Part shown: positions 1 to 9,874 of the stretch, one piece after another
Numbering within the stretch: the stretch's first letter is position 1
Layout of the letters: every line of letters starts with the position of its first letter
From: Myxocyprinus asiaticus
Taxonomy: Eukaryota > Chordata > Actinopteri > Cypriniformes > Catostomidae
Reading direction: 5' to 3'
Length of the DNA stretch: 64,000 nucleotides
NCBI RefSeq assembly: GCF_019703515.2
Contig: NC_059388.1
Span: forward strand, 4,181,979 to 4,245,978
Made by a program: the position numbers and the translations under genes
The notes under the pieces: generated by a model
Databases searched by the model: none
Told to the model about the DNA's origin: nothing
What the model saw: the letters and a program-made list of their open reading frames with translations, nothing else

Positions 1-280
1 AGGCGCAGCCAGAGGATCGGAGAGCCAAAGCGGAGCCAGGTGACCGACAGACCAAGGAGGAGCCGGAGGGACGAGGGACCCCGGCACAGCCGACAGGCTG
101 AAGGACCGTAGTGGAGCCGAGGGAATGCCGAGCTGAGGCAATGTCGAGGGACCGACAGGCCAAGGCGAAGTCCAGGGCTCGGAGGGTCCAGGCGGGATCG
201 GAGGGCCGAAAGTTCCCCTTGCCTGCTCAGGAGAACTAAAGGTGGGTATAAGGGTGGGAACCTTCTCCAGGTCCCACTGC

Positions 281-1384
281 TCAGGTGTGGCTGTGACATG
301 GCATGGAGCAGGCTGAGGCATTGCTGTGACGTGGCATGGAGCAGGCTGAGGCGTTGCTGTGACGTGGCATGGAGCAGGCTGAGGCGTTGCTGTGACGTGG
401 CATGGAGCAGGCTGAGGCGTTGCTGTGACGTGGCATGGAGCAGGCTGAGGCGTTGCTGTGACGTGGCATGGAGCAGGCTGAGGCGTTGCTGTGACGTGGC
501 ATGGGGCAGGCTGAGGCGTTGCTGTGACATGGCATGGGGCAGGCTGAGGCGTTGCTGTGACGTGGCATGGGGCAGGCTGAAGCGTTGCTGTGACGTGGCA
601 TGGAGCAGGCTGAGGCGTTGCTGTGACGTGGAACTCTGGCTTGGCGTGGAACTCTGGCCATGTCGTGGAACTCTGGCTCGGCGGCGGCCATGTCGTGGAA
701 CTCTGGCTCGGCGGCGGCCATGTCGTGGACCTCTGGCTCGGCGGCGGCCATGACGTGGAACTCTGGCTCGGCGGCGGCCATGACGTGGAACTCTGGCTCG
801 GCGGCAGCCATGACGTGGAACTCTGGCTCGGCGGCGGCCATGTCGTGGAACTCTGGCTCGGCGGCGGCCATGTCGTGGAACTCTGGCTCGGCGGCGGCCA
901 TGACGTGGAACTCTGGCTCGGCGGCGGCCATGACGTGGAACTCTGGCTCGGCGGCGGCCATGTCGTGGAACTCTGGCTCGGCGGCGGCCATGTCGTGGAA
1001 CTCTGGCTCGGCGGCGGCCATGACGTGGAACTCTGGCTCGGCGGCGGCCATGACGTGGAACTCTGGCTCGGCGGCGGCCATGACGTGGAACTCTGGCTCG
1101 GCGGCGGCCATGACGTGGAACTCTGGCTCGGCATCCGCCTCCCCCACAGTGAACGGGGAACTGATGAACCGTAGGGCAAGGTCGATATATTGAGCCAGGC
1201 TGAGGGAACTGCGACCGCCAGGCATCAAAAAAGAAATGGACTCATTCAGACCAAATCTAAAACAGTCTTTGAGGGCAACCTCATTAAAGTCCACCTGGCT
1301 GGCTAGACCGCAGAAGTCCTCAACATAGTCCTCCAGGGGACGATTCCCCTGACGTAGGCGCAGAAGTAAAACTGCTGGGATCAT
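281..1384 (-). CDS. gag-like protein with expanded 10- and 11-residue tandem repeats
   Basis: An open frame of about 367 aa. I chose the ATG at 1384 because the preceding 36 codons of the longer frame lie in LTR sequence. Residues 1-85 or so resemble the retrotransposon gag capsid segment (LRQGNRPLEDYVEDFC, then FRFGLNESISFLMPGG), whose known role is particle assembly around element RNA. The rest is low complexity: about 16 copies of a 10-residue unit beginning MAAAEPEFH, then about 10 copies of an 11-residue unit beginning MPRHSNASAC. No zinc knuckle is present before the stop at 281. The frame stays open through both arrays because 30 and 33 bp are multiples of three. The repeat part may have no function; the unit count suggests slippage or unequal exchange. 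The capsid assignment is by resemblance. Confidence 0.5.
   Translation of the reverse strand: MIPAVLLLRLRQGNRPLEDYVEDFCGLASQVDFNEVALKDCFRFGLNESISFLMPGGRSSLSLAQYIDLALRFISSPFTVGEADAEPEFHVMAAAEPEFHVMAAAEPEFHVMAAAEPEFHVMAAAEPEFHDMAAAEPEFHDMAAAEPEFHVMAAAEPEFHVMAAAEPEFHDMAAAEPEFHDMAAAEPEFHVMAAAEPEFHVMAAAEPEFHVMAAAEPEVHDMAAAEPEFHDMAAAEPEFHDMARVPRQARVPRHSNASACSMPRHSNASACPMPRHSNASACPMPCHSNASACPMPRHSNASACSMPRHSNASACSMPRHSNASACSMPRHSNASACSMPRHSNASACSMPRHSNASACSMPCHSHT
292..630. repeat. 33-bp minisatellite, about 10 units
   Basis: Direct tandem copies of a 33-bp unit containing catggagcaggctgaggcg, with only one or two substitutions between units (gcatggagc versus gcatgggc, gaggca versus gaggcg). The period is a multiple of three and keeps frames open on both strands. 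It abuts the 30-bp array. Confidence 0.95.
631..1131. repeat. 30-bp minisatellite, about 16 units
   Basis: Direct tandem copies of a 30-bp unit containing gtggaactctggctcggcgg. Units differ mainly at one base (tgtcg versus tgacg), giving a T/A barcode along the array; the first copies near 631-660 are shortened. Units are contiguous with no spacers. Confidence 0.95.
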
Positions 1385-1400
1385 GGTTGGTCTAGTATTC

Positions 1401-1819
1401 TGTAACGTATGCTGGAACTGCTGACAATGATGGCAATGACGAAGACGATGATGAGATGAAGAACCCAAGTGCAGTTTATTAAATATAACCAATAAACCCT
1501 AACTACAAACGTGAAATGTGAAACATAAACATGAACTTGACTATGACTTGACTACAAACATGGCTTGACTATAAACATACACATTCACAATCAATACTTG
1601 ACAACTACACAATGGAAAACATGAGGCTTAAATACATGGACATGGGGGAACATAAACCAATGAACAAACAGAACTGATAACAAGATAATTACACAATAAA
1701 CCAATGAAAACATGACACATGAACATGGAGGGATAACAGGAATCACATGACAAGGGAAACAGGAACTAAATATTTCAAAATAAAAGACATGAATCAACAG
1801 AATACACATGACAGTAACA
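1401..1819 (-). repeat. 5' LTR of the left-edge retrotransposon
   Basis: On the minus strand the block begins TGTTACTGTC and ends ACGTTACA, so it has TG...CA termini with short imperfect inverted ends. It contains a TATA-like TATTTAAG near 1630 and an AATAAA polyadenylation signal near 1475, in the order expected of U3-R-U5, and lies immediately before the gag start. About 419 bp. The matching 3' LTR is not in the window, so the boundaries are inferred from termini and context. Confidence 0.6.
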
Positions 1820-3121
1820 CCCCTTACAAAAATCGAGAGTTAATGGCAAATTTGCTGCAAACTTTCCGCTAATTTGCCACATCATTTTCACATCCAATAA
1901 ACTTTGCCACAAACTTGCAGCAAATTGTCCATTGTTGCCAAAGGTTTGCTGCAGGTTCACCACTACTGGTGAAGAGCTGCAAACATTTGTGACAGATAAC
2001 AAGTTAATTTGCTTGTGAAAATAATGTGAGTGGCAAATGTGTGTCACGTTTGCGGCTTGTTTGACAAAACTCCTAGATTTTTGTAAGGGACCTCATTATA
2101 CACGATCCATATATAGTCACTTTTACTTGACTGAGCACAGAACAAACAGTGAAAGATTTGCATGCAACTTAAAGGCAGATCACCCAGAGCTGTGAGTGGA
2201 ATAGAAGTGAGCAGAAATGCATTTACTGATTGCCGCAGCTGTAGAAGACGATGTGACATGCTGCAATAACTCATGCCTTACTAAATATGAAACCAACAAC
2301 AGCAATGCACAAATCACTCAACATGTATAATGTGATGTCATTAGTATTCATAGCTTTTTTTATGTAAACTGTACACATTTTTTTAACACTGAGACGTAAT
2401 ATCAACAAATGGCAAGTTTCTAAATTGTAAATACTTTCTTGTACAGTGGGGCCTATTTACTGCTACTTCTTAAACACAGAGCTATGCAATGCACCATAAA
2501 GGCAAAGTCAGTGGGCATGGCCATAAACTTTTGAAGGCATTTTCATGCAAGTATGTGCTAAGTTTAGGGTTGGCAAAATCATGCACACAAAGTGCAAGCG
2601 ATATAAATGAAGACAGCACATTCATAAGATGTTGGTAGTTAGTGAACAATATAAATATAGACAATTTGTGTCTTATCTGCGCATTAACTGTGTCTTACCT
2701 TGTCTGCGCATTAACTGCGTCCTTCTTGAATGTCAGGTATAGGCTATCTCTATGACACGCTCTCTATTTTGGTGTGAAAAAGGCACTGTTCATTTAAATC
2801 ATTTTGATCCACTGACATACTATATCATGACTAGTATAAACTGTAATTGTCAGGGACATCATTTTATTGTAATTCTAGAGTTTGAACAAGCACTTCAATA
2901 GCACCTGGCTCTACAAGGTTCTCGGATGCCTAAAGCACAATGACGTTTATCAAAAAAATAGCAAATTAGATTTTGCGGCACTATATTTATATACAGTAGA
3001 TCTCCCATATATACACTCACAGATAGAGCGATATATACACTCACAGATAGAGTGAGCACTCCCACCCATGGTTTGTTGTACGTACCGTGGCAAGTTCCTC
3101 ATGAAATGAACACTAAAGGGT
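1820..3121. other. gene-free AT-rich interval
   Basis: No supported coding region. 1830-2050 holds several near-repeats of a motif like tttgctgcaaac / cagcaaa on both strands, which looks like an old interspersed repeat I cannot name. Around 3007-3055 a 25-bp segment (tatatacactcacagatagag) is tandemly duplicated. The rest shows nothing I recognise. Confidence 0.5.
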
Positions 3122-3193
3122 GCTACAACCAGGGTTGGGGAGTAACGGAATACATGTCACGGGATTACGTATTTAAAATACAAAATATTAGTA

Positions 3194-4780
3194 CAGTGCA
3201 TCCGGAAAGTATTCACAGCGCTTCACTTTTTCCACATTTTGTTATGTTACAGCCTTATTCCAAAATTCCTCAAAATTCTACAAACAATACCCCATAATGA
3301 CAACGTGAAAGAAGTTTGTTTGAAATCTTTGCAAATTTATTAAAAATAAAAAACGAAAAAACTCACGTTCACAGCCTTTGCCATGACACTCAAAATTGAG
3401 CTCAGGTGCATCCTGTTTCCACTGATCATCCTTGAGATGTTTCTACAACTTGATTGGAGTCCACCTGTGGTAAATTCAGTTGATTGGACATGATTTGGAA
3501 AGGCACACACCTGTCTATATAAGGTCCCACAGTTAACAGTGCATGTCAGAGCACAAACCAAGCCATGAAGTCCAAGAAATTGTCTGTAGACCTCCGAGAC
3601 AGGATTGTATTGAGGCACAGATCTGGGGAAGGGTGCAGAAAAATTTCTGCAGCATTGAAGGTCCCAATGAGCACAGTGGCCTCCATCATCCGTAAATGGA
3701 AGAAGTTTGGAACCACCAGGACTCTTCCTAGAGCTGGCCGCCTGGCCATAATGAGCAATCGGGGGTGAAGGGTCTTAGTCACGGAGGTGACCAAGAACCC
3801 GATGGTCACTCTGACAGAGCTCCAGCATTTCTCTGTGGAGAGAGGAGAACCTTCCAGAAGAACAACCATCTCTGCAGCACTCCACCAATCAGGCCTGTGT
3901 GGTAGAGTAGCCAGACGGAAGCCACTCCTCAGTAAAAGGCACATGAGAGCCCACCTGGAGTGTGCCAAAAGGCACCTGAAGGACTCCCAGACCATGAGAA
4001 ACAAAGACTGAACTCTTTGGCCTGAATGGAAAGCATCATGTCTGAAGGAAACCAGGCACCGCTCATCACCTGGCCAATACCATCCCTACAGTGAAGCATG
4101 GTGGTGGCAGCATCATGCTGTGGGGATGTTTTTCAGTGGCAGGAATGGGGAGACTAGTCAGGATCGAGGGAATGATGAATGCAGCAATGTACAGAGACAT
4201 CCTTGATGAAAACCTGCTCCAGAGCGCTCTGGACCTCAGACTGGGGCGAAGGTTCATCTTCCAACAGGACAACGACCCTAAGCACACAGCCAAGATAACA
4301 AAGGAGTGGCTCCGGGACAACTCTGTGAATGTCCTTGAGTGGCCCAGCCAGATCCCAGACTTGAACTCGATTGAACATCTCTGGAGAGATCTGAAAATGG
4401 CTGTGCACCGATGCTCCCCATCCAACCTGATGGAGCTTGAGAGGTCCTGCAAAGAAGAATGGGAGAAACTGCCCAAAAATAGGTGTGCCAAGCTTGTAGC
4501 ATCATACTCAAAAAGACTTGAGGCTGTAATTTCTGCCAAAGGTGCTTCAACAAAGTATTGAGCAAAGGCTGTGAATACTTTGTACATGTGATTTTTTTTA
4601 TTTATTTTTTTTTATATATAAATTTGCAAAGATTTCAAACAGACTTCTTTCACGTTGTCTTTAATGGGGTATTGTTTGTAGAATTTTGAGGAAAATAATG
4701 AATTTATTCCATTTTGGAATAAGGCTGTAACATAAAATGTGGAAAAAGTGAAGTGCTGTGAATACTTTCTGGATGCACTG
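3194..4780 (+). mobile_element. Tc1/mariner transposon, decayed copy nested in hAT element
   Basis: Long terminal inverted repeats: the left starts cagtgcatccggaaagtatt, the right ends in its near-complement (ctttctggatgcactg). TA dinucleotides flank both ends (3192-3193 and 4781-4782), the Tc1/mariner target duplication. The inverted repeats extend about 170 bp inward on each side and enclose a broken transposase. Length about 1.59 kb, normal for vertebrate Tc1 elements. Insertion split the hAT element about 62 bp from its left end. Confidence 0.93.
3565..4561 (+). pseudogene. Tc1 transposase pseudogene
   Basis: The transposase would bind the inverted repeats through an N-terminal paired-like helix-turn-helix domain and cut and join DNA with a DD34E catalytic core. 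Three segments remain. 3565-3768 encodes the first HTH (LRDRIVLRHRSGEGCRKIS) and ends at a TGA that looks like a decayed CGA arginine codon. 3787-4011 continues the second HTH (RTTISAALHQSG, RKPLLSKRH). 4091-4561 holds the core's second Asp ([12 protein letters not shown]), the Glu region ([12 protein letters not shown]) and the C-terminal KGASTKY. Between the second and third segments, around 3998-4012, the conserved stretch that should carry the first catalytic Asp is missing, apparently removed by a short deletion next to 'acaaag', which also shifts frame. The product cannot be active. Confidence 0.9.
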
Positions 4781-5546
4781 TAACTGTATTCCATTACGAT
4801 TACGATTACGAAATTGTTGGTAATCAGAATACAGTTACATTCAAAAAGTATTTTAATTACTGAAGAGATTACTTTGCATTTTATTGTCGTTTGTTTAACT
4901 GAATATTTAGTCTATTCTGTTGGAAAACATTTGTCCATATATATTATACGATACAAAGAGCATTTGAACAGAAGTGAAACACTTTCTTATGATGTGTGAC
5001 ATTCATATGAGCAGACAGAGAAGTAAGTTTGGAGCAGTAGAAATAGAAATAAATCTTGTGTAAATTGTCATGTGAACATGTATCCTTATTCTCAGCTAAA
5101 ATGCTCTTTCTAGCCATTTTACATGCACATATTACCAAGCACGGTCCTATTTTTTTTATCAAGAAAATAAACGTTAGATTATATTTTTTTCTCTCTAGTA
5201 AGACTTTTCACATTAGGACAAAAATCTTATTCTTGATAAGTATCCTTAAAACATGATCAGTTTGCTTTATCTTGTTTTAGAAGCAACACTGCATAAGATA
5301 TTTATGTTTTTCAGAGAATGTATTTTTAACATATGTATTTTTTTCTTACTGTACTGGCAGATTTTTATAGTCAAAATAAGTGAAAAAAATCTACCAGTGC
5401 TGAAGAAGTAATCCAAAGTATTTAGATTATGTTATTGACCTTGAGTAATCTTACAGAATACGTTACAAATTACATTTTACAGCATATATTCTGTAATCTG
5501 TTGTGGAATACATTTTAAAAGTAACCCTCCCAACCCTGGCTACAAT

Positions 5547-5815
5547 TCACTTATTTTTCATCCTGTTCCTTATACAATGCTATGACATCTATACACTTTT
5601 ACTGTCCCACATGACTTGTAAGGCAATATTTTTAATGTTTGCATTACATAACCAACCACATTTACAAGCTTGTTCGAGTGCCATCAAATTGTACAGTACT
5701 GTAGCTCAAATGATAGAATGTTGCACTGATACCAGTTCTGAAGAGAATTCAAGTTGACACCTGAGCCGAAAATAAAAGCACCACAACATGACGTGGTTGC
5801 TTCAGCAATTAGTTG
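5547..5815. other. short interval between two hAT-like elements
   Basis: No gene, RNA or named repeat recognised. A short open frame ends at 5757 inside it and shows no protein-like features. Confidence 0.4.
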
Positions 5816-5823
5816 TTCATGTC

Positions 5824-7005
5824 AAGGGCCGGAGTGGCAATTGGGAAGTGCCTTCAATGTTGTATAACGCGATAAATCCCTCTTAAAGAGACAGTAACCA
5901 TTTTGCCTTTGTCCTGAACATTTACATTCCAAGTAAAAGAAAAGTACAAATGTGTTATTTTTAGTCTTTTATTTCACTCTTATCATTGTAAAATGCCATG
6001 TTTTTGAATGACATGTAAAAATGTAAAAACAATCACTCAACCTTAATTGTTTCACTGGATCTGTTGCTATTTTAATTATCTAAAATACAAAGCACTGACC
6101 ATTTAAAGTGTGAGCCTGTTCATCTTGAAAGAGTTATAAACATTTACAGTTCTATAGTGTTATTATGTGCCTAGATAGTCTTTAAAATAAACTTAGTTTA
6201 CCCAAAAATTAAATTTCTCTCATCATTTACTCACCCTCATGCCATCCCAGATGTGTATGACTTTCTGTCTTCTGCTGAACACAAATTAAGCTTTTTAGAA
6301 GAATTTCTCAGTTCTGTTGGTCCTTTCAATGCAAGTGAATTGTGATCAGAACTCAGAAGGTACTAAAATCTCATAAATACAGCATAAAAGTAATCCATAC
6401 AACTTCAGTGGTTTAATTTATGTCTTCAGAAGCGATATGATAGGTGTGGGTGAGAAACAGATCAATATTTTATTTTTTATTTTTTTTACTATAAATTCTC
6501 CTCCCTGCCCAGTATGGGGTGATATGCTTATGTAAATCACCAAAAACAGAAGAAGAACTCTTTAGAGAGAAGAGTGCTTATGAAAGTGAAAGTGGAGATT
6601 TATAGTTAAAAATTACTTAATTATTGATCTGTTTCTCACCGCTTCTCATTTACTTGCATTGAATGGACCAACAGTTCTTCTAAACATCATTCATGTTCTG
6701 CAAAAGAAAGTCATACACATCTGGGATGGCATGAGGGTGAGGAAATGATCAAATATCCCTTTAACATTCACTTATTTTTACAACATATACAATGATGTCT
6801 TATGACAAAGTGAAAATCTTAGTGAATGCCATATGTGGTATAATGACATGGAGAGCTTAAATCATTTTCAAGTAATTACATATATTGCATATGTTTGCTG
6901 TGATCTTGTTTTATTGTTATCTTCTTCACCACCAACCCCCCATTTGGGTGTGGGCTGTCTTGGACATGACATCCTGGGCTGAATATGAATCCCACTCCGG
7001 CCCTG
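5824..7005. mobile_element. hAT-like non-autonomous element with 8-bp target duplication
   Basis: The right end reads CCACTCCGGCCCTG, whose complement CAGGGCCGGAGTGG is a typical hAT terminus; the left end at 5824 reads AAGGGCCGGAGTGG, identical except for the first base. The flanks ttcatgtc (5816-5823 and 7006-7013) are identical. No transposase frame is present, and about half of the interior is a second, palindromic MITE (6180-6766). An alternative reading with a 10-bp duplication (gttcatgtca) is possible, which would suggest a Mutator-like element; the hAT reading fits the terminus better. Confidence 0.65.
6180..6766. repeat. MITE with long inverted arms (family copy 1)
   Basis: The left arm carries catcatttactcaccctcat and gccatcccagatgtgtatga; the right arm carries the complement (catacacatctgggatggca, gagggtgaggaaatgatc). 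Arms of about 150-250 bp face each other around an AT-rich centre. No coding capacity. A clear relative lies at 14860-15190 and a diverged one at 25490-26075, so this is a dispersed family. I recognise it as an abundant fish repeat but cannot assign a superfamily. Confidence 0.75.
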
Positions 7006-7164
7006 TTCATGTCACATTTGCTTTTTATGACACTTTCAGTTAGGTTTAGGGTAGGCAGGTAGGTTTTGTTGATTTAAAACTCAATGGAGCATTACCCTTA
7101 AAAACGTAATTTGTTTGGGAAATTATTTAACACTCTTTTAGTGCCACAGATGACAATTTACCTC

Positions 7165-7737
7165 TGCGGCGGAATGACTCTCCCCTCCCTCTCGTCATCG
7201 TCGCCCCGCCTCTTAAGACCGTCCTTCAGCCAGGCTCAAGAGGGGAGTTGGTCAGGAGAATTAATAAGCCTTGTTGGGACGGCATTTGATGAGGCTCGCC
7301 TGAATTGGATGGAGCCTCATCAACACTTTCTTAAAAACGCAGAGCGCCTCTTCTCTGGGACCCGGCTTCTATTCTCCATGTGTCGCAGCTGCAGGATCAG
7401 AGTCGGGGGGTTAGACGTGTCGCTGGACACACTCCTCGGAGGACAGCACGCGTTGCGGTCGACAGGCCACCGAAGATGCTGCCACCCCACGCACCTCGGA
7501 CCCAGGAGGGGAGCGTGTGCGGCCGTCGGACACTGCTCATGCCTGCGCCATTCCATGGACACTCCTCCGACCTTCACTGAGCCCCACAGCAAGGATGCCA
7601 CATCCCCTTTTGTTTTGGACACAATTCCCCCTGAACACCATTTGCTCCATTTTTGGACATTTTATGTTTATTATTTTCAATAAATGCCTCTCCGAGGCTT
7701 GACGCCACTGTGTCTGTCTCTTGCTCACCCCGCCACA
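7165..7737 (+). mobile_element. solo LTR of an LTR retrotransposon
   Basis: The block begins TGCGGCGGAATG and ends CCCCGCCACA: TG...CA termini with imperfect inverted ends. It is flanked by cctc on both sides (7161-7164 and 7738-7741), a 4-bp target duplication. An AATAAA at about 7679 followed by a GT/CT-rich tail (tgtgtctgtctcttgctc) fits an R-U5 junction in plus orientation. No internal retroviral sequence, primer-binding site or second LTR is found nearby, so this is best explained as recombination between the two LTRs of a full element. Open frames inside it (7111-7683, 7320-7622 complement) look incidental. Whether the parent was gypsy-like or ERV-like cannot be told. Confidence 0.7.
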
Positions 7738-7741
7738 CCTC

Positions 7742-9004
7742 CTAACTGCAGCGATACGTGTAATGAACCACGTAATATCATTTGGCAAAAATGCCGACAC
7801 AGGATTTGCTAAATAAATACATAAATACATCTCTAAAGTTGCATTGTAAAAACTATCCAGAGTGACAGCCGTGACTGGGTAAAGTGTAATGTTCTATCAT
7901 CCTCATGTGAAATTCAAATGGTGCCACACAAACCCAAGCAAGCCCTTGCACTATTTTTGCCCATTTTTTGCCTGGAAAACAAAATATTAAAATATACAAA
8001 TATATAATTCAGTGTCTGAATTCTGTCGTGGCTCATGTTGCGATTTACAGGGGGATGTCTTAGCAGGAGGAGACCCCCTGTAAAGCTAATTTGCACATTA
8101 TTGGGGAGTCTCATTTGAAATCATGCCATCAATTAAATGCGTTGTTTAACTCTATTATTTAATGCTGTAGACATGCATTTAGTCCATTTGACATTGAAAT
8201 GTATTGTTCTGTTCAGTGTGATTTTCTAAAAACTGAGGAGCAGCACTGCTCCCTTCTTCTTCTCTCTCTCTCTCTCTCACTCACACATGTGCGTGTGTTT
8301 GCGGGACAGGGCGTTTAACAAAAGTAAAGTCATTTGCACTCTTTGTGTGGAATTTAATCATCATCGAAGCTCAACAAGTGATATCACCTACAAAGTGCAT
8401 CAACGGCATGAAACATGAACACCAGCAGAGTTGTAGGCCTATTGCGGTCAGGTCAAGTCACATATCAGACACTTGTGGATGTGTGAGACGAACAGTCTGT
8501 CCCTAAAATAACAGAAATTCTGTTTTTATCAAAATGTCTCTGTGTTTATTGTTGTAAATGTGTTTCCCTTGGCATTGTTTTTCCGTAATTTACAAGTTAC
8601 ACCTAATGTGAAGTACTTGAAAAGTATATTTTATATTTTAATACAGGTCTGTGTATTATAATTTATAATTAAATATATTTATAAAAATATATATTCATAA
8701 ATATTAGTTGTTGCCTGTTGCAACATCAGTCAGCAGTATCAAACCAACATGTTTAGTTCCCTACAATAAAAAAGTAAAAATAATAATAATAAAAAATTGA
8801 TCTTTTTATTAAATTTGTCATTGATGGCAAAAGTGTGTGTGTGTGGCCAATAAATATAAAGACAAAATGACCAAAAACATATGAGGAAACTATATTGCTA
8901 ATGCTATATTTTCAGTGAACAACTAATGCCTGATGAAGTTTGTGTGACTGAAACATTGCAATAAATACATTTTGTAATACTCTTTGCAAGCTAAGATAGT
9001 GTGT
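7742..9004. other. gene-free interval with microsatellites
   Basis: AT-rich sequence with a CT run at 8256-8280 grading into CA/GT sequence (8280-8305). Near 8930-8957 the string cctgatgaagtttgtgtgac leads into tgaaacattgcaataaa, a motif common at the ends of fish interspersed repeats; a related string occurs in reverse at 13740-13772. No coding region is supported. Confidence 0.45.
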
Positions 9005-9443
9005 GGGATATTATTTTTATTTTTTGGATTTTTCCCCCAATTTGGAATGCCCAATTCCCAATGTGCTTTTAAGTCCTCGTGGTCGCGTAGTGATTGGTCT
9101 CAGTCCGGGTGGCGGAGGACGAATCTCAGTTGCCTCTGAGCCTGAGACGTCAACCCGCTCATCTTATCACTGGTTTGTTGAGCGCGTTGCCACGGAGACA
9201 GCGCGTGTGGAGGCTTCACGCCATCCACCTCGGCAACTACGCTCAACTCACCACGCGCCCCACCGAGAAAGAACCACATAATAGCGATCAGGAGGAGGTT
9301 ATCCCATGTGACTCTACCCTCCCTAGCAACCGGATTTATTTGGTTGACCTGGCTGGAGTCACTCAGCACGCCCTGGGATTGGAACAAGCGAACTCCAGGG
9401 GTGGTAGCCAGCGTCTTTTACCACTGAGCTACCCAGGGCCCCC
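9005..9443 (-). mobile_element. tRNA-derived SINE, about 0.43 kb
   Basis: On the minus strand the element starts with a tRNA-like head: CCTGGGTAGCTCAGTGG holds an A box (complement of 9421-9431), and GTTCCAATCCC is a B box (complement of 9375-9385). These are internal RNA polymerase III promoter elements. A roughly 300-bp unrelated body follows, ending in an A-rich tail (complement of 9005-9045), with ATTGGGAATTGGGCATTCC just before it. The cloverleaf is not maintained and the transcript would be far longer than a tRNA, so it is not a tRNA gene. Open frames of 90-135 aa inside it are incidental. Confidence 0.8.
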
Positions 9444-9838
9444 TTTGTTTTTTTTGTTTTGTTTTGTTTTGTTTTGTTTTGTTTCTTTTTACATTTATTG
9501 ACTTCAGTGCTATATTTAAAATTTTATTTAAATAATTACATTTTTAATATATTTGAGTGAATTTTCCTGCCTTTATCTAAATTTGCATTTCTTTCCCCTT
9601 TTAATATTTCAATATTTTCATCATTGTTTTCAATAATGAATATTTTATATTATAAAATGTAAAGTTTTTACATTTGGAATTTTAAACAAAATATGTTTTT
9701 AATTTGGAAATGTATCAAAATATATTTTTCCCGTATATGTTGCTGATTTGGTAAAGACAATCGAGTGTTCTACCTATAGCACTCAACTTTCAATTATTTT
9801 TGACAAGATGAAATCGCTATAGCGCTATACTGACAATA

Positions 9839-9874
<36 letters not shown>

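Larger units (their letters stand above)
1..1819 (-). mobile_element. Ty3/gypsy-like LTR retrotransposon, 5' end only (runs off left edge)
   Basis: Read on the minus strand, an LTR (1819 to 1401) is followed after about 16 bases by a gag-like reading frame starting at 1384 that continues toward the left edge. No pol domain is visible because the element leaves the window. The gag segment is followed by two coding minisatellites and then GC-rich sequence (1-280) that I cannot assign. The other LTR and the target duplication lie outside the window, so the lineage rests on the gag-like segment alone. Confidence 0.65.
3130..5538. mobile_element. hAT-type non-autonomous DNA element (interrupted by Tc1)
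   Basis: The left end reads CAGGGTTGGGGAGTAAC and the right end GTAACCCTCCCAACCCTG, an inverted pair with the CAGGG start typical of hAT elements. Flanks are gctacaac (3122-3129) and gctacaat (5539-5546), an 8-bp duplication with one mismatch, the length expected for hAT. Apart from the nested Tc1 copy the interior is AT-rich (about 0.8 kb) and shows no transposase, so it would have depended on an autonomous relative. A diverged fragment of the same family appears near 40612-40690. Confidence 0.7.

Noticed and set aside
631..1131. CRISPR-like regular 30-bp repeats
   Set aside because: Units are contiguous with no unique spacers, in a vertebrate genome context; this is a minisatellite.
298..1193. 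Three plus-strand open frames of 150-183 codons across the tandem arrays
   Set aside because: They are open only because the repeat periods are multiples of three. They share no domain, and the minus-strand frame continues into a gag-like segment.
5815..7014. Mutator-like interpretation with a 10-bp duplication (gttcatgtca)
   Set aside because: The hAT reading needs only one terminal substitution, gives an exact 8-bp duplication and fits the CAGGGCC terminus.
7111..7683. 190-codon frame as a possible host gene
   Set aside because: It lies within an LTR with TG...CA ends and target duplication and has no domain or codon signal.
9003..9501. Open frames of 92-135 codons, and a tRNA gene call from A and B boxes
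   Set aside because: The boxes belong to a SINE head; no cloverleaf is maintained and the body is long and repeat-like.
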